A stretch of 64,000 bases of DNA from Candidatus Lernaella stagnicola (lineage in GTDB: Bacteria > Lernaellota > Lernaellaia > Lernaellales > Lernaellaceae), in contig JAVCCK010000007.1 in NCBI GenBank assembly GCA_030765525.1, positions 62,001-126,000 of the forward strand. Direction: 5' to 3'. Numbering within the stretch: the stretch's first letter is position 1; every line of letters starts with the position of its first letter. The notes beneath the pieces were generated by a model. The model worked only from the letters and a program-made list of their open reading frames with translations. It was not told where the DNA came from and did no database searches. Of the stretch, positions 55,401 to 64,000 are shown piece after piece. The position numbers and the translations under genes were made by a program.

Positions 55401-58400
55401 ATGAGTGCCGAATTCGTTCACCTGCATGTCCACACGGCGTATTCGCTCTTGGACGGCGCGATCAAAATCGATGAGCTTTTCACCAAAGCGAAAAACGACG
55501 GCCAGCCCGCGGCGGCGATCACCGATCACGGCAATATGCACGGCGTCGTCTCCTTCTACAAAGCCGGGAAAGCGGCGGGCGTTAAGCCGTTGATCGGTTG
55601 CGAAGTGTACGTTGCGCACGGCGACCACACCGACTTGTCGCGCAACCAGCCGCGGCCTTACCACCAGGTTCTGTTGTGCGAAAACGCGACCGGCTACCAA
55701 AACCTGCTGCACATCGTCAACGCGGCGCAATTGGAGGGCAAGACTCCCGGTCTGTTCGGGCGGCCCCGCGCCGATCGGAAACTGTTGGCCGCGCACAGCG
55801 AAGGCTTGATCGCGCTGTCGTCCTGCCTCGCGGGCCTGTTGCCGCGCACCTTGCAGGATTACGGCTATGAAAAAGCGCGGGAGGTCGTCGATTGGTACCG
55901 CCAGGTATACGGCGACCGCTTCTACCTCGAAATTCAGGAAAACGGGATACCCGAACAGGGAACCGTCAACGAACAACTTCTGAAGCTCGCCGGTGAATTC
56001 GGCTTGCCCGTCGTCGCCACGTGCGACGCCCATTACCTCAATCAGGAGCATCACAAAAGTCACGAGATCCTGCTCTGTATTCAAACCGGCTCGTCCATCC
56101 AAGACGAAAACCGCTTTCGCTTTAACACCGACCAGGTGTACTTCCGCGAGCGCGCCGAAATGACCGAGCTGTTCCGCCATTACCCCGAGGCGTTGAAAAA
56201 CACCCTCGAAGTGGCCGAACGATGCAACTTCGATATGGTCCTGTCCGACCCGATTTTCCCCTCCTACGAAACGCCGCCGGGCGAAACCTTGGAGTCGGTC
56301 TTCGAAAAGGCGGCCCGCGCCGGACTCCAAAAACGACTCAAGGCGTTAAAACAGGAGCGAAAGAGGGCGGGCGAGGGCGGTCCGTGGAAACAAGTTGAAG
56401 TCGCATACGGCAAGCGGCTCGAAACCGAAATGGAGCTGATCCGCGACAAGGGATTCGCCGGCTATTTTCTCATCGTGCAAGACTTCATCCGCTGGGCGCG
56501 GGAGCAGCGAATTCCGGTGGGACCCGGCCGGGGCAGCGCCGCGGGATCGCTCGTGTCCTACTCGTTGGGCATCACCAACATCGACCCGATAACCTACGGC
56601 TTGCTTTTCGAACGCTTTCTCAATCCCCAACGGCAGGACAATCCCGACATCGACGTCGACTTCTGCGCCGAGGGTCGCGACCGCGTGATCCGCTATGTCT
56701 CGGAAAAATACGGCGAGGATTGCGTCGCGCAAATCGCCAGCTTCGGTAAAATGAAAGCCCGCATGGTCGTGCGCGACGTCGGCCGCGCCATGGGCTATTC
56801 CTTCGGCGAAGTCGACGCCATCGTGCGCATGATCCCCACCGATCTGAAGATGACGCTCGCGATTGCCGAGCAAGAACCCGATCTGGCCCGCCTGTTGCGC
56901 GAAGGGCATTGGATCAAAGACCTTTGGCCGCACGCCAAGGCGCTGGAGGGATTGCTGCGCCACGCGTCGACCCACGCCGCCGGTGTCGTGATTTCCGATA
57001 AGCCGCTGAGCGATATCGTGCCGCTCATGCGCGATAAGGACGGCAAGATTATTTGCCAGTTCGACAAGATCGACGTCGAGGAAGTGGGCCTCGTCAAGTT
57101 CGACTTCCTGGGCCTCAAAACGCTGACGGTCATGGACAAAGCGCTGAAAATCATCGAAGAGGTTTTCGGCAAGCACATCGACCTCGACGCGATCCCCATG
57201 GACGACCCCAAACCCTATGAACTGTTGGGTCGCGGGCTCTCCAACGGCGTGTTCCAATTTGAATCGTCGGGCATGAAAGAACTGCTCGTGCGCATCCAGC
57301 CCAGTTCCATCGAAGACCTCACGGCGATTGCGGCGCTCTATCGCCCCGGGCCGCTGGGCACCGGCATGGTCGACCAGTTCATCGCGCGCAAAAAAGGCGA
57401 GGAAAAGGTCAGCTATCCCTTGCCGGAACTGGAACCGATTCTCAAGCCGACCTACGGCATGATCGTTTACCAGGAGCAGGTTCAGCAGATCGCGAACCTG
57501 ATTGGCGCGATGAGTCTGGGAGAGGCCGACTTGCTGCGACGCGCGATGTCGAGAAAACAAGTCGAAGAAATGCCTGTCTTCAAAAAGAAATTCCTCAGAG
57601 GCGCGAAGAAACAGCAATTGACCGAACGCATCGTCGAGGATATCTGGGACCAAATGGAGAAGTTCGCCGAGTACGGCTTCAACAAAAGTCATTCGGCGGC
57701 CTATGCCGTGGTGGCGTACCAGACGGCGTACCTCAAGGCGTATTATCCGGCGGCGTTCATCGCGGCGTTGATGTCCATGGAAAAAGACGATTCCGACAAA
57801 ATCATGGCCAAAATCGCCGAGTGCCGCGACCTGGATATCGAAGTGCTGCCCCCGGATGTTAACGAAAGCGCCGTGGACTTCACCGTCACCGGAGAAGCAC
57901 ATATCCGCTTCGGCTTGGCGGCGGTGAAAAACGTTGGTGAGGGCGCCGTCAAGAGTGTTTTGGTCGCTCGAGTGGATGGCGGCCCCTTCCGTTCGCTGCA
58001 CGATTTCTGCGACCGCGTGGATGTTCGCAAGCTCAACCGGCGCGTGGTGGAGAGCCTCATCAAGTGCGGCGCGTTCGACACCATCGAGCGTAACCGCGCG
58101 GCGCTTATGGCCGCGCTGGATGCAGCCATGGACTCGGCGGCGCGGGCGCAATCGGACCGCGAGGCCGGCCAAACAAGTCTATTCGGTACCTTGGACGGCG
58201 GCGACGTTACGGCCCCCCAATTGCCGAAAACCGCCCCCTGGAATCACGAACAAGAGTTGGGTTTTGAAAAGGACGTACTCGGCTTCTTTATTTCCGGGCA
58301 TCCGTTGGACGAATACCGCAATATCGCCGCGACTTTCACCACGCACAACGCGACCCGACTAAAAGAGGAAACGACCAGCCGAGACGTGCGCATTGCCGCG

Positions 58401-58880
58401 CTGATCACCAGCTTCAAGAAAAGCTTGACGAAGAAAGGTAAGCCCTATGCCCGGGGTGTGGCCGAGGACCAAACCGCGCCCTTCCAGTTCACCATGTTTT
58501 CCGAAGCGCTGGAAAAATCAGCCGTAGCGTTGGACAACCCGGAAAAACCCATGCTGTTTTTCGGCCGTGTGGAAGTGCGCGACGGCGGCAGCGCGTTGCG
58601 GGTTGATCGGATAATTCCTCTTGAGAATGCGGCGGAAGTGTGCAGTAATGAAGTGCACATTTATTTACGGAGTGTCGGACTGCTTAAATCGCACATGCAG
58701 CGTTTATCGGAATGCATGAAGCGGCATCCGGGTTCGTGTCGGGGTTTTGTTCATCTGGAAATACCCGACCGTAGTGAAGCGATTTTTGCGTTGCCGAAAA
58801 CCGTTGGACTGCAAGTCTCCGATTCCTTGGCCGAGGAAATCGGCGTGATTTTCGGCCCCGGCAAGGTCACATTTCAATGA
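55401..58880 (+). CDS. dnaE: DNA polymerase III alpha subunit
   Basis: A 1159-residue replicative polymerase of the DnaE1 type. N-terminal PHP domain (FVHLHVHTAYSLLDGA, DHGNMHG), the catalytic palm with GPGRGSAAGSLVSYSLGI and the metal-binding PDIDVDF near residue 415, helix-hairpin-helix and C-terminal OB-fold follow. I start at the ATG 55401; upstream sequence belongs to guaA. The PHP motifs look intact, so it may retain proofreading or pyrophosphatase activity. Confidence 0.97.
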   Translation: MSAEFVHLHVHTAYSLLDGAIKIDELFTKAKNDGQPAAAITDHGNMHGVVSFYKAGKAAGVKPLIGCEVYVAHGDHTDLSRNQPRPYHQVLLCENATGYQNLLHIVNAAQLEGKTPGLFGRPRADRKLLAAHSEGLIALSSCLAGLLPRTLQDYGYEKAREVVDWYRQVYGDRFYLEIQENGIPEQGTVNEQLLKLAGEFGLPVVATCDAHYLNQEHHKSHEILLCIQTGSSIQDENRFRFNTDQVYFRERAEMTELFRHYPEALKNTLEVAERCNFDMVLSDPIFPSYETPPGETLESVFEKAARAGLQKRLKALKQERKRAGEGGPWKQVEVAYGKRLETEMELIRDKGFAGYFLIVQDFIRWAREQRIPVGPGRGSAAGSLVSYSLGITNIDPITYGLLFERFLNPQRQDNPDIDVDFCAEGRDRVIRYVSEKYGEDCVAQIASFGKMKARMVVRDVGRAMGYSFGEVDAIVRMIPTDLKMTLAIAEQEPDLARLLREGHWIKDLWPHAKALEGLLRHASTHAAGVVISDKPLSDIVPLMRDKDGKIICQFDKIDVEEVGLVKFDFLGLKTLTVMDKALKIIEEVFGKHIDLDAIPMDDPKPYELLGRGLSNGVFQFESSGMKELLVRIQPSSIEDLTAIAALYRPGPLGTGMVDQFIARKKGEEKVSYPLPELEPILKPTYGMIVYQEQVQQIANLIGAMSLGEADLLRRAMSRKQVEEMPVFKKKFLRGAKKQQLTERIVEDIWDQMEKFAEYGFNKSHSAAYAVVAYQTAYLKAYYPAAFIAALMSMEKDDSDKIMAKIAECRDLDIEVLPPDVNESAVDFTVTGEAHIRFGLAAVKNVGEGAVKSVLVARVDGGPFRSLHDFCDRVDVRKLNRRVVESLIKCGAFDTIERNRAALMAALDAAMDSAARAQSDREAGQTSLFGTLDGGDVTAPQLPKTAPWNHEQELGFEKDVLGFFISGHPLDEYRNIAATFTTHNATRLKEETTSRDVRIAALITSFKKSLTKKGKPYARGVAEDQTAPFQFTMFSEALEKSAVALDNPEKPMLFFGRVEVRDGGSALRVDRIIPLENAAEVCSNEVHIYLRSVGLLKSHMQRLSECMKRHPGSCRGFVHLEIPDRSEAIFALPKTVGLQVSDSLAEEIGVIFGPGKVTFQ

Positions 58881-58896
58881 CGGGCCGCCGGCCCGT
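58880..58896 (+). other. Hairpin between dnaE and hfq
   Basis: ACGGGCC-GCC-GGCCCGT forms a 7-base stem with a 3-base loop. There is no T-run after it, so it is not a clear terminator. It may affect expression or stability of the hfq part of the transcript. Confidence 0.4.
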
Positions 58897-58918
58897 ATGC
58901 ATTTAGGGGGAATTACCC

Positions 58919-59155
58919 ATGATAAACAAAAAAATACGCATCAACGTTCAGGATCAGTTCATCAATTCCATGCGAAAAGAACGTGTCCCGGTTACCGTTG
59001 AATTGATTACCGGCGAAAAACTGGACGGGTTAATCAAGAGCTTCGACAATTACTGTGTGGTCGTCGAGGCCGAACGGTTACATCTCATCTACAAGCATGC
59101 CATTGCCAACATCAACATCGACAAAACGATCAAAGTCGGCTTCATGGCCGGTTGA
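58919..59155 (+). CDS. hfq: RNA chaperone Hfq
   Basis: A 78-residue Sm-like protein. The Sm1 motif (VPVTVELITGEKLDGLIKSFDNYCVVV) and Sm2 motif (LIYKHAIANI) of Hfq are intact, including the Tyr-Lys-His of the proximal face. It acts as a hexamer in sRNA-mRNA pairing. AGGGGG lies before the ATG. The frame of hflX opens inside its 3' end. Confidence 0.95.
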   Translation: MINKKIRINVQDQFINSMRKERVPVTVELITGEKLDGLIKSFDNYCVVVEAERLHLIYKHAIANINIDKTIKVGFMAG

Positions 59156-60455
59156 AGAGGCCCGGCGACTGACCGGTAATGACGACGCGGACGGTCCGCG
59201 CGCCTTACTCGTCGGTTGCCGCGTTCGCTCTGAAGATCGTGACATTGTAGCCGAATCACTCACCGAACTTGCACGGCTGGTCGATACCGCCGGCGCGATC
59301 GAGGTCGGCTGCGTCAAATGCGAAGTCAAACGACCCGTACCGGCCACTTTCGTCGGCCGGGGCGCTATCGATCGCATTGCCAAACAACTCGCCGAATTGG
59401 ACGTGCCGGTCCGTTGCGTCGTCTTCGATGTCGACTTGACGGCCACCCAGCAACGCAATTTGGAAAGTCGCCTCGAGGTGATGGTCATCGACCGCACCGG
59501 CATTATCCTGGACATCTTCGCCAAGCGGGCGCAAACCCGAGAAGGCAAACTGCAGGTCGAGTTGGCCCAATACCAATATTTACTGCCGCGGCTGCGCGGC
59601 TTGTGGACCCACCTGTCGCGGCAGGGCGCGGGCATCGGCACGCGCGGCCCCGGCGAAACCGACCTGGAAATCGATCGTCGCCGCATTCGCCAGCGGATCG
59701 CCGGTTTGAAAAAAAAGTTGGAGAAGGTTCGGATGACCCGTGAATTGCACCGCTCCGAACGCCGAAAAAGCCAGGTGCAGACCGTGGCGCTCGTCGGTTA
59801 CACCAACGCCGGTAAGTCGACGCTGCTCAACGCCTGCACCGACGCCGACGTGCTGATCGAAGACCGCCTCTTTGCCACCCTCGACCCCACGGCGAGGGAA
59901 ATCGCGCTGCCCGGTAATGTCAAAGCGGTGATGGTCGATACCGTCGGCTTCATTCAGCGCCTGCCGCACCAACTCGTCGAAAGTTTCAAGGCCACCTTGG
60001 AGGAAGTCACGCTGGCCGACTTGATCGTGCACGTGGTGGACGCGTCGCATCCGCGCATGGAACAGCAGGTCGGCGCCGTGGCCGAGGTGTTGCACGAAAT
60101 CGGCGCGACCGATCAGGCGATGGTCTATGTGTTCAACAAAGCCGATCTCGTGATTCAGAAACCCTGGTTGGATCGCCTCGTCGCCGCGCATCAGCCCGCG
60201 GTGGCCGTCAGCGCCCGGGACGGCTCGAATCTCGACGATTTCCGCAACCAACTGGCACTCACGTTGGGGCGTCACCGGCGGCGAGCCGTGTTCCGTGTTC
60301 CCTTGGCCAGGCCGGACGTGCTGCATATCCTGCGCACGCGGGCCGAAGTGATAGCCGACGACATCGACGGACAGCACGTCGTGTTGACGTTGCGGATCGG
60401 CGAACGCCTAGCCGGGCGGTGGCGGGAGTTTCGCATAGAGGAGAACGGAAGTTGA
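59097..60455 (+). CDS. hflX: Ribosome-associated GTPase HflX
   Basis: About 452 residues. The HflX N-terminal domain runs from PRALLVGC through VGRGAID and QQRNLE. The conserved GIGTRGPGETDLEIDRRRI precedes the GTPase domain with GYTNAGKST (G1), DTVGF (G3) and NKAD (G4). HflX splits stalled ribosomes. The start is uncertain: in-frame candidates (GTG 59055, ATG 59097, TTG 59103) all lie within hfq, and none has a clear ribosome binding site. I use 59097. Confidence 0.9.
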   Translation: MPLPTSTSTKRSKSASWPVEEARRLTGNDDADGPRALLVGCRVRSEDRDIVAESLTELARLVDTAGAIEVGCVKCEVKRPVPATFVGRGAIDRIAKQLAELDVPVRCVVFDVDLTATQQRNLESRLEVMVIDRTGIILDIFAKRAQTREGKLQVELAQYQYLLPRLRGLWTHLSRQGAGIGTRGPGETDLEIDRRRIRQRIAGLKKKLEKVRMTRELHRSERRKSQVQTVALVGYTNAGKSTLLNACTDADVLIEDRLFATLDPTAREIALPGNVKAVMVDTVGFIQRLPHQLVESFKATLEEVTLADLIVHVVDASHPRMEQQVGAVAEVLHEIGATDQAMVYVFNKADLVIQKPWLDRLVAAHQPAVAVSARDGSNLDDFRNQLALTLGRHRRRAVFRVPLARPDVLHILRTRAEVIADDIDGQHVVLTLRIGERLAGRWREFRIEENGS

Positions 60456-61567
60456 AGCGCGCGATAGTCATCTTGCTCATGCTTGCCGCGGCCGCGACGG
60501 TCTTTGCGGCGGAATTGGCGCTGTTTGTCGGCCGGGCGGAAATCGAGCTGGACGAACGAAATACCGAGGCCGCGCGGCGCCAAGCCAAAAAAGATGCGTT
60601 GGCCGACGCGTTGCAAAAAGCCATTGACCAGTTCGTGCCGCCCGAAGAAGCCAAGCTGAAAAAGAAACAGATCGAACGGCAAATCCTGCGCAAGCCCGCC
60701 CTTTACGTCGTGAGTTACTCCGTCCTGGACGAGCAAACCGAACCGGCCGTATATCGACTCGCGATCGAAGCGAGGATCCGTATCGACAGCTTGAAAGAAG
60801 CCGTGGCGGCGATTCAGATCGCGCCACCAAGCCGGGCGCAAAAGCCGCCGCTCACGGTTCTCGTTTTTCGACAATTCGGCGACGGCTACGCCTACGTTCC
60901 CGACTTGGACAACCCACTGCGCGAACGCTTCGAGCTGGCCGGGCAGCCGGTGGCGTCCACGGCGACCGCCGAGAGTTTTCTGGGCTCCCCGTCGTTCGTA
61001 AAGGCCGTCAACCTCGAAGCCTACGGTGATCTGACTCAGGTGGCCACGGCCCAAGGACTGCGCTTGCTCGTCATGATTGAGCTGCGCAATGATACCCCTG
61101 AGGATCAAGTCGAAGACGCTTGCGATCAACAAGCGTTTGTGAAGATCGTTGACGCGCCGGCCAAGGCCATGATCGCGTCGTTGAAATATCGTTACCCGAG
61201 CAAAAAAGCCTGCACTTCGCTCGACGAAATCGCCGCGCGCGACCTGTTCGCCGCGGTAACCGACGCGCTGGCGAAACACGGTAGGCTGGATGATGCCGGC
61301 AAGGCGGAAATCGCCATTGAGTTTATCGGCGTGAGAGACTACGCCCAAATGTTGGAATTGCAGGCGTTGATTCGCAATCGCGCCTACGTGCAACAGGCCG
61401 AGTTGGATTCCTTCGAACCCGGCGGGCGCGTTCGATTTCGCGTCGTGTACGGCGGGACGATTAAGCAACTTGCCGGGGACCTCTTGTCGGCGCGCGCCGC
61501 GACGTGCAAACTGTCGGCGTCTGGGCAAAGCGGTAATTTGATTCAATTCAACGTGGAGACGCGATGA
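60452..61567 (+). CDS. Exported FlgT-N-like protein
   Basis: A 371-residue protein starting at a TTG (60452) with GAGGAG upstream, 4 bases inside the hflX stop. A signal peptide (VILLMLAAAATVFA) is followed by AEIELDERNTEAARRQAKKDALADALQKAI. This is the pattern of the FlgT N-terminal / LPP20-type domain of flagellar and surface lipoproteins. No flagellar genes are in the window, so a flagellar role is not supported. The next gene overlaps its stop by 4 bases. Confidence 0.65.
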   Translation: MKRAIVILLMLAAAATVFAAELALFVGRAEIELDERNTEAARRQAKKDALADALQKAIDQFVPPEEAKLKKKQIERQILRKPALYVVSYSVLDEQTEPAVYRLAIEARIRIDSLKEAVAAIQIAPPSRAQKPPLTVLVFRQFGDGYAYVPDLDNPLRERFELAGQPVASTATAESFLGSPSFVKAVNLEAYGDLTQVATAQGLRLLVMIELRNDTPEDQVEDACDQQAFVKIVDAPAKAMIASLKYRYPSKKACTSLDEIAARDLFAAVTDALAKHGRLDDAGKAEIAIEFIGVRDYAQMLELQALIRNRAYVQQAELDSFEPGGRVRFRVVYGGTIKQLAGDLLSARAATCKLSASGQSGNLIQFNVETR

Positions 61568-61902
61568 AGCGCTTTTTTCTGATTCTTATTTTGGTCGCCT
61601 TCCTCGGCGGCTGCGCCACGCCACTGGCAAGAATTAACGGCAACGCTCCCACGAAGCCGGTCTTTCTGTCGGTGGTACCCGAAGACGCGAAAGTCTTCCT
61701 CGACGGAATGTACGTCGGGCGGGCGAAACGGTTTACCGAGGAAAGAGGCGGCCTGCCGCTGACGGCCGGCGCCCATCGCCTGCGTCTAGAGGCCGAAGAA
61801 TTTCTCAACGAATCGATTGTGTTGACCGCGGAGCAGGGCACGCAGAAAATCGAAATTCGCATGCTGCCCCGACCGGTGCCGCCGCCCGAATCGGAGGGCT
61901 AA
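61564..61902 (+). CDS. PEGA-domain lipoprotein
   Basis: A 112-residue lipoprotein (FLGGC lipobox, Cys at residue 17). VFLSVVPEDAKVFLDGMYVG is the PEGA surface-exposed motif, here in a single copy. It overlaps the upstream FlgT-like gene by 4 bases, which suggests the two products form a periplasmic or outer-membrane complex. The Pro-rich C-terminus is short. Confidence 0.85.
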   Translation: MKRFFLILILVAFLGGCATPLARINGNAPTKPVFLSVVPEDAKVFLDGMYVGRAKRFTEERGGLPLTAGAHRLRLEAEEFLNESIVLTAEQGTQKIEIRMLPRPVPPPESEG

Positions 61903-61908
61903 CGCGAC

Positions 61909-63018
61909 ATGGGTTTCCTCAAGGACGTGTGGGCCAACAAATGGGTTAAGCTGGCGGTACTTAGCGCCGGCTTGTTCGTCCTGGGATATTTCGTGTTCCG
62001 CCTCTCCACGATTCTCACCGCACTGGCGATTTCCTGGGTGCTTGCCTATATCTGCGACCCCGTCGTCGATTTCATGGAAGCGCGCCGCATACCCCGAACC
62101 GCCGGCGTCGTCATCCTCGCCGTGGTGCTTGCGATGGTCGTGGTGGCGATCAATCTCGTTCTGGTGCCGGTGGCGGTAAACGAATTTCGCGAGTTGGGCC
62201 GAAACATGCCCGACTACGGCACCCTGCTTACCGAGCGTTGGTTACCCGGCCTTGAGAATACGCTGGGCATTGATTTGCCCCGCACCGAGCAGGAAATCCG
62301 TCAGTTCTTCACCGATCATCGCGATACCGTCAACCAAGTCGCCGAAGCGATTCGCTCCCCACTGACCGACTTCGCGAAAAACGCGCTGTCCAGCGTCATG
62401 GCCTTTGTGATCGGCTTACTGACGCTCGTGGTGATCCCGGTGGCGTGGTTTTTTCTGCTGCGCGATATTGACCGTATCAACAGCGGCATCGCTTCATTGG
62501 TACCCGCGCGAAGGCGGGAAGGTTTCGTCACCTTCATGAAGGAAGTGGACGGGATCGTCTCGAACTTCCTGCGCGGGCAATTCACCGTCGCGTTGATTCT
62601 CGCGGCGCTCTATTCACTCGGACTGTGGCTGATTGCCGACGTGCCGCTGGGCTTGGTGATCGGCGTCACGGCCGGGGTCGTTTCCATCGTGCCCTATCTG
62701 GGCGTTGTGCTGGGAATCATCCCGGCGTTGATCATGGCCTTCCTGCAGCACCAGGATATCAAGCACCCGCTGCTCGTCATCGCCGTATTCGCCGGCGCCC
62801 AGGCGTTGGAAGGCAACGTGATCACCCCGAAAATTATCGGCGACAAGCTGGGCTTGCACCCCGTGACGATCATTTTCGCCTTGCTCGTCGGGGCCGAATT
62901 GCTTGGCGTGTTCGGTATGTTGATCGCCATTCCCGTCGCGGCGGTCCTGCAGGTTTTGATGGTGAGATACATCCAGCGCTACAAGCAGGGAGAATTCTTC
63001 AACCGTGGCCCGCGGTGA
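61909..63018 (+). CDS. AI-2E-family transporter
   Basis: A 369-residue polytopic protein of the AI-2E/TqsA/PerM family: six to eight helices, the segment VAWFFLLRDIDRINSGI, FLRGQFTVALILAALYSLGLW, and the diagnostic LEGNVITPKIIGDKLGLHP. Family members export small signals or act as Na+/H+-coupled permeases, so the substrate here is open. The next gene starts 14 bases before its end. Confidence 0.9.
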   Translation: MGFLKDVWANKWVKLAVLSAGLFVLGYFVFRLSTILTALAISWVLAYICDPVVDFMEARRIPRTAGVVILAVVLAMVVVAINLVLVPVAVNEFRELGRNMPDYGTLLTERWLPGLENTLGIDLPRTEQEIRQFFTDHRDTVNQVAEAIRSPLTDFAKNALSSVMAFVIGLLTLVVIPVAWFFLLRDIDRINSGIASLVPARRREGFVTFMKEVDGIVSNFLRGQFTVALILAALYSLGLWLIADVPLGLVIGVTAGVVSIVPYLGVVLGIIPALIMAFLQHQDIKHPLLVIAVFAGAQALEGNVITPKIIGDKLGLHPVTIIFALLVGAELLGVFGMLIAIPVAAVLQVLMVRYIQRYKQGEFFNRGPR

Positions 63019-63904
63019 GCGCCGCCGCCGGATCCGTTTCGGACCCCCGATTCTGCTCGGGATCATCCTCGTAGGTGTGTTTCTCTTCGTCACCAAACCT
63101 CAATGGCTCGTCGGCCTGGTCACCCAATACGTCGAAGAACGTCGCCAAGACAATCGCCCCTTAGTTAACTCCGAAGTCGGCAAATGGAAAGAACTCGAGC
63201 CCGGACTCGATTACCGCCGCGTGCGACTTCGCCGGCAGGGCGGTTTGTTTACCGGTTTCCATTTGGCCATGGTGCGCGTGAATCCCGCTCTCCTCGACAT
63301 TCGCATCGTCTTTGTTCCCAGTGAGAAACTGCCCTTGGAAAATATGTCCGCCGTCGCTCAGCGTACCGGTGCGGTCGCGCTCATGAACGCCAGCTACTTC
63401 GAGGCCGACATGAAGGTTATGGGCCTGCTTGTTTCCGGGGGGAAAGTACTCTCACCCTTGCGACAGGGTGGGCGGGTCCATCACGGCGTGTTCTTTGTGC
63501 GCGGGCGCAAAGCCTATTTGAAGCATCGGTCCAACGTCAATCCCGCGGCGATGGACGAGGCCTTCCAAGCCGGCCCCTGGCTCGTAACCGACGGTAAGCC
63601 GCGCCTGCGTTTTCGCAACGCCGACGTGGTCACTCGGCGTTCCGTGCTCGGCGTCGATGCCAAGGGACGTGTCGTGTTCGCGGCGACCGATGCGATTCTC
63701 GGCGGGCTGACCTTGCCCGAATTGGCCGGGCTCCTGGGCGGCCCCGAACCCGAGGGGCTGGAAATGTGGAGGGTTATCAATTGCGACGGCGGCACCAGCA
63801 CGCAAATGATGCTGCGCCATCGTCGCAAAAGCCTGACGATTCGCTCCAGCATTCACGTTCCGGTCTACCTCGGCGTATTCCCGCGGAAAAAGAAAACTGA
63901 ATGA
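63005..63904 (+). CDS. NAGPA-like phosphodiester glycosidase (DUF2233 family)
   Basis: A 299-residue protein with an N-terminal membrane anchor (LLGIILVGVFLFVT). The family core is visible: ALMNASYFE, AGPWLVTDGKP, RRSVLGVDAKGRVVF and NCDGGTSTQM. NAGPA-type domains cleave sugar-phosphate diester bonds, for example in surface polymers. It should face the periplasm. The start is a GTG with GGGAGA about 11 bases upstream, overlapping the end of the AI-2E-type gene. Confidence 0.88.
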   Translation: MARGERRRRIRFGPPILLGIILVGVFLFVTKPQWLVGLVTQYVEERRQDNRPLVNSEVGKWKELEPGLDYRRVRLRRQGGLFTGFHLAMVRVNPALLDIRIVFVPSEKLPLENMSAVAQRTGAVALMNASYFEADMKVMGLLVSGGKVLSPLRQGGRVHHGVFFVRGRKAYLKHRSNVNPAAMDEAFQAGPWLVTDGKPRLRFRNADVVTRRSVLGVDAKGRVVFAATDAILGGLTLPELAGLLGGPEPEGLEMWRVINCDGGTSTQMMLRHRRKSLTIRSSIHVPVYLGVFPRKKKTE

Positions 63905-63948
63905 ACAACGTTGCCCCTTTGTTTTCGCGGTGTTATTATATTTTCCAC

Positions 63949-63977
63949 TTGACAGGCAGCCGCGTGCGAACTAAAAG
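63949..63977 (+). promoter_or_regulatory. Promoter-like sequence at the right end
   Basis: A perfect TTGACA (63949-63954), 17 bases, TAAAAG (63972-63977). It lies in the non-coding end of the window and points out of it. The downstream gene is not visible. Confidence 0.4.
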
Positions 63978-64000
63978 GCTCTTTCCGCAGAGGCACGTAG

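Noticed and set aside
56346-58172. 608-residue minus-strand frame
   Set aside because: Antisense to dnaE; only the plus-strand frame shows family motifs.

Overview
The window reads as a chromosomal segment of an uncultured Gram-negative bacterium. It is GC-rich by eye and dense with genes; no gap of 300 bases or more lacks a gene or gene remnant. An outer membrane is implied by two FadL-type barrels, a small OmpA/OmpW-like barrel, several lipoproteins and a complete mreBCD-mrdA-rodA rod-shape locus. CarD, an AmmeMemo-type radical SAM enzyme, a kinase/formylglycine-enzyme-type fusion and secreted proteins with long Asp/Asn tracts recall deltaproteobacteria-like or Lernaellota-like lineages. 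That placement is an impression only: no rRNA or tRNA gene was found.

Layout. 104-1276: a TraB/ChaN-like protein and a small hypothetical protein. 1435-8583 (minus): an ECF transporter (S component, fused double ATPase, T component), then two FadL-like barrels and a beta-propeller lipoprotein with almost no spacing, possibly one import route across both membranes. 8734-13389 (plus): a giant membrane-anchored pseudokinase with a Glu/Pro repeat linker and a SUMF1-type domain, then the AmrS radical SAM enzyme. 13390-18840 (minus): mreB, mreC, mreD, mrdA, rodA. 19116-29664: Agl23-type and PTPS-related membrane proteins, an M16 protease, a CinA-like protein, a PHP phosphoesterase, a Tat-exported DUF362 protein with a NapH-NapG-like fusion, and a broken AttH/CrtC-like lipoprotein gene. 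29636-34048 (minus): carD, a lipocalin-like secreted protein and a GH38-like protein lacking its key catalytic residues. 34183-38957 (plus): an M23 peptidase, a HEAT-like repeat protein and a phosphorelay-shaped protein with nearly every phosphorylation site lost.

38954-45589 (minus): a secreted GH3 enzyme, an SGNH hydrolase with an acidic tail, and the serine biosynthesis set DUF1015-serA-serC. 45777-50080 (plus): a ComEC-like metallo-beta-lactamase lipoprotein and a subtilisin-like protease with Cys-rich modules and an acidic tail. 50194-50757 (minus) is an outer-membrane barrel. 50888-63904 (plus) is a long co-directional run: Ppx/GppA-like, a small membrane protein, guaB, guaA, dnaE, hfq, hflX, an FlgT-like exported protein, a PEGA lipoprotein, an AI-2E-type permease and a NAGPA-like phosphodiester glycosidase.

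The most unusual themes are the ECF-FadL operon, the concentration of degenerate signalling or catalytic proteins (pseudokinase, dead phosphorelay, dead GH38), the NapH-NapG fusion, and a family of exported proteins sharing Asp/Asn tracts, two of which end in a Gly-Gly/Cys/Gly tail. All functional statements rest on motifs read by eye; no database search was possible.
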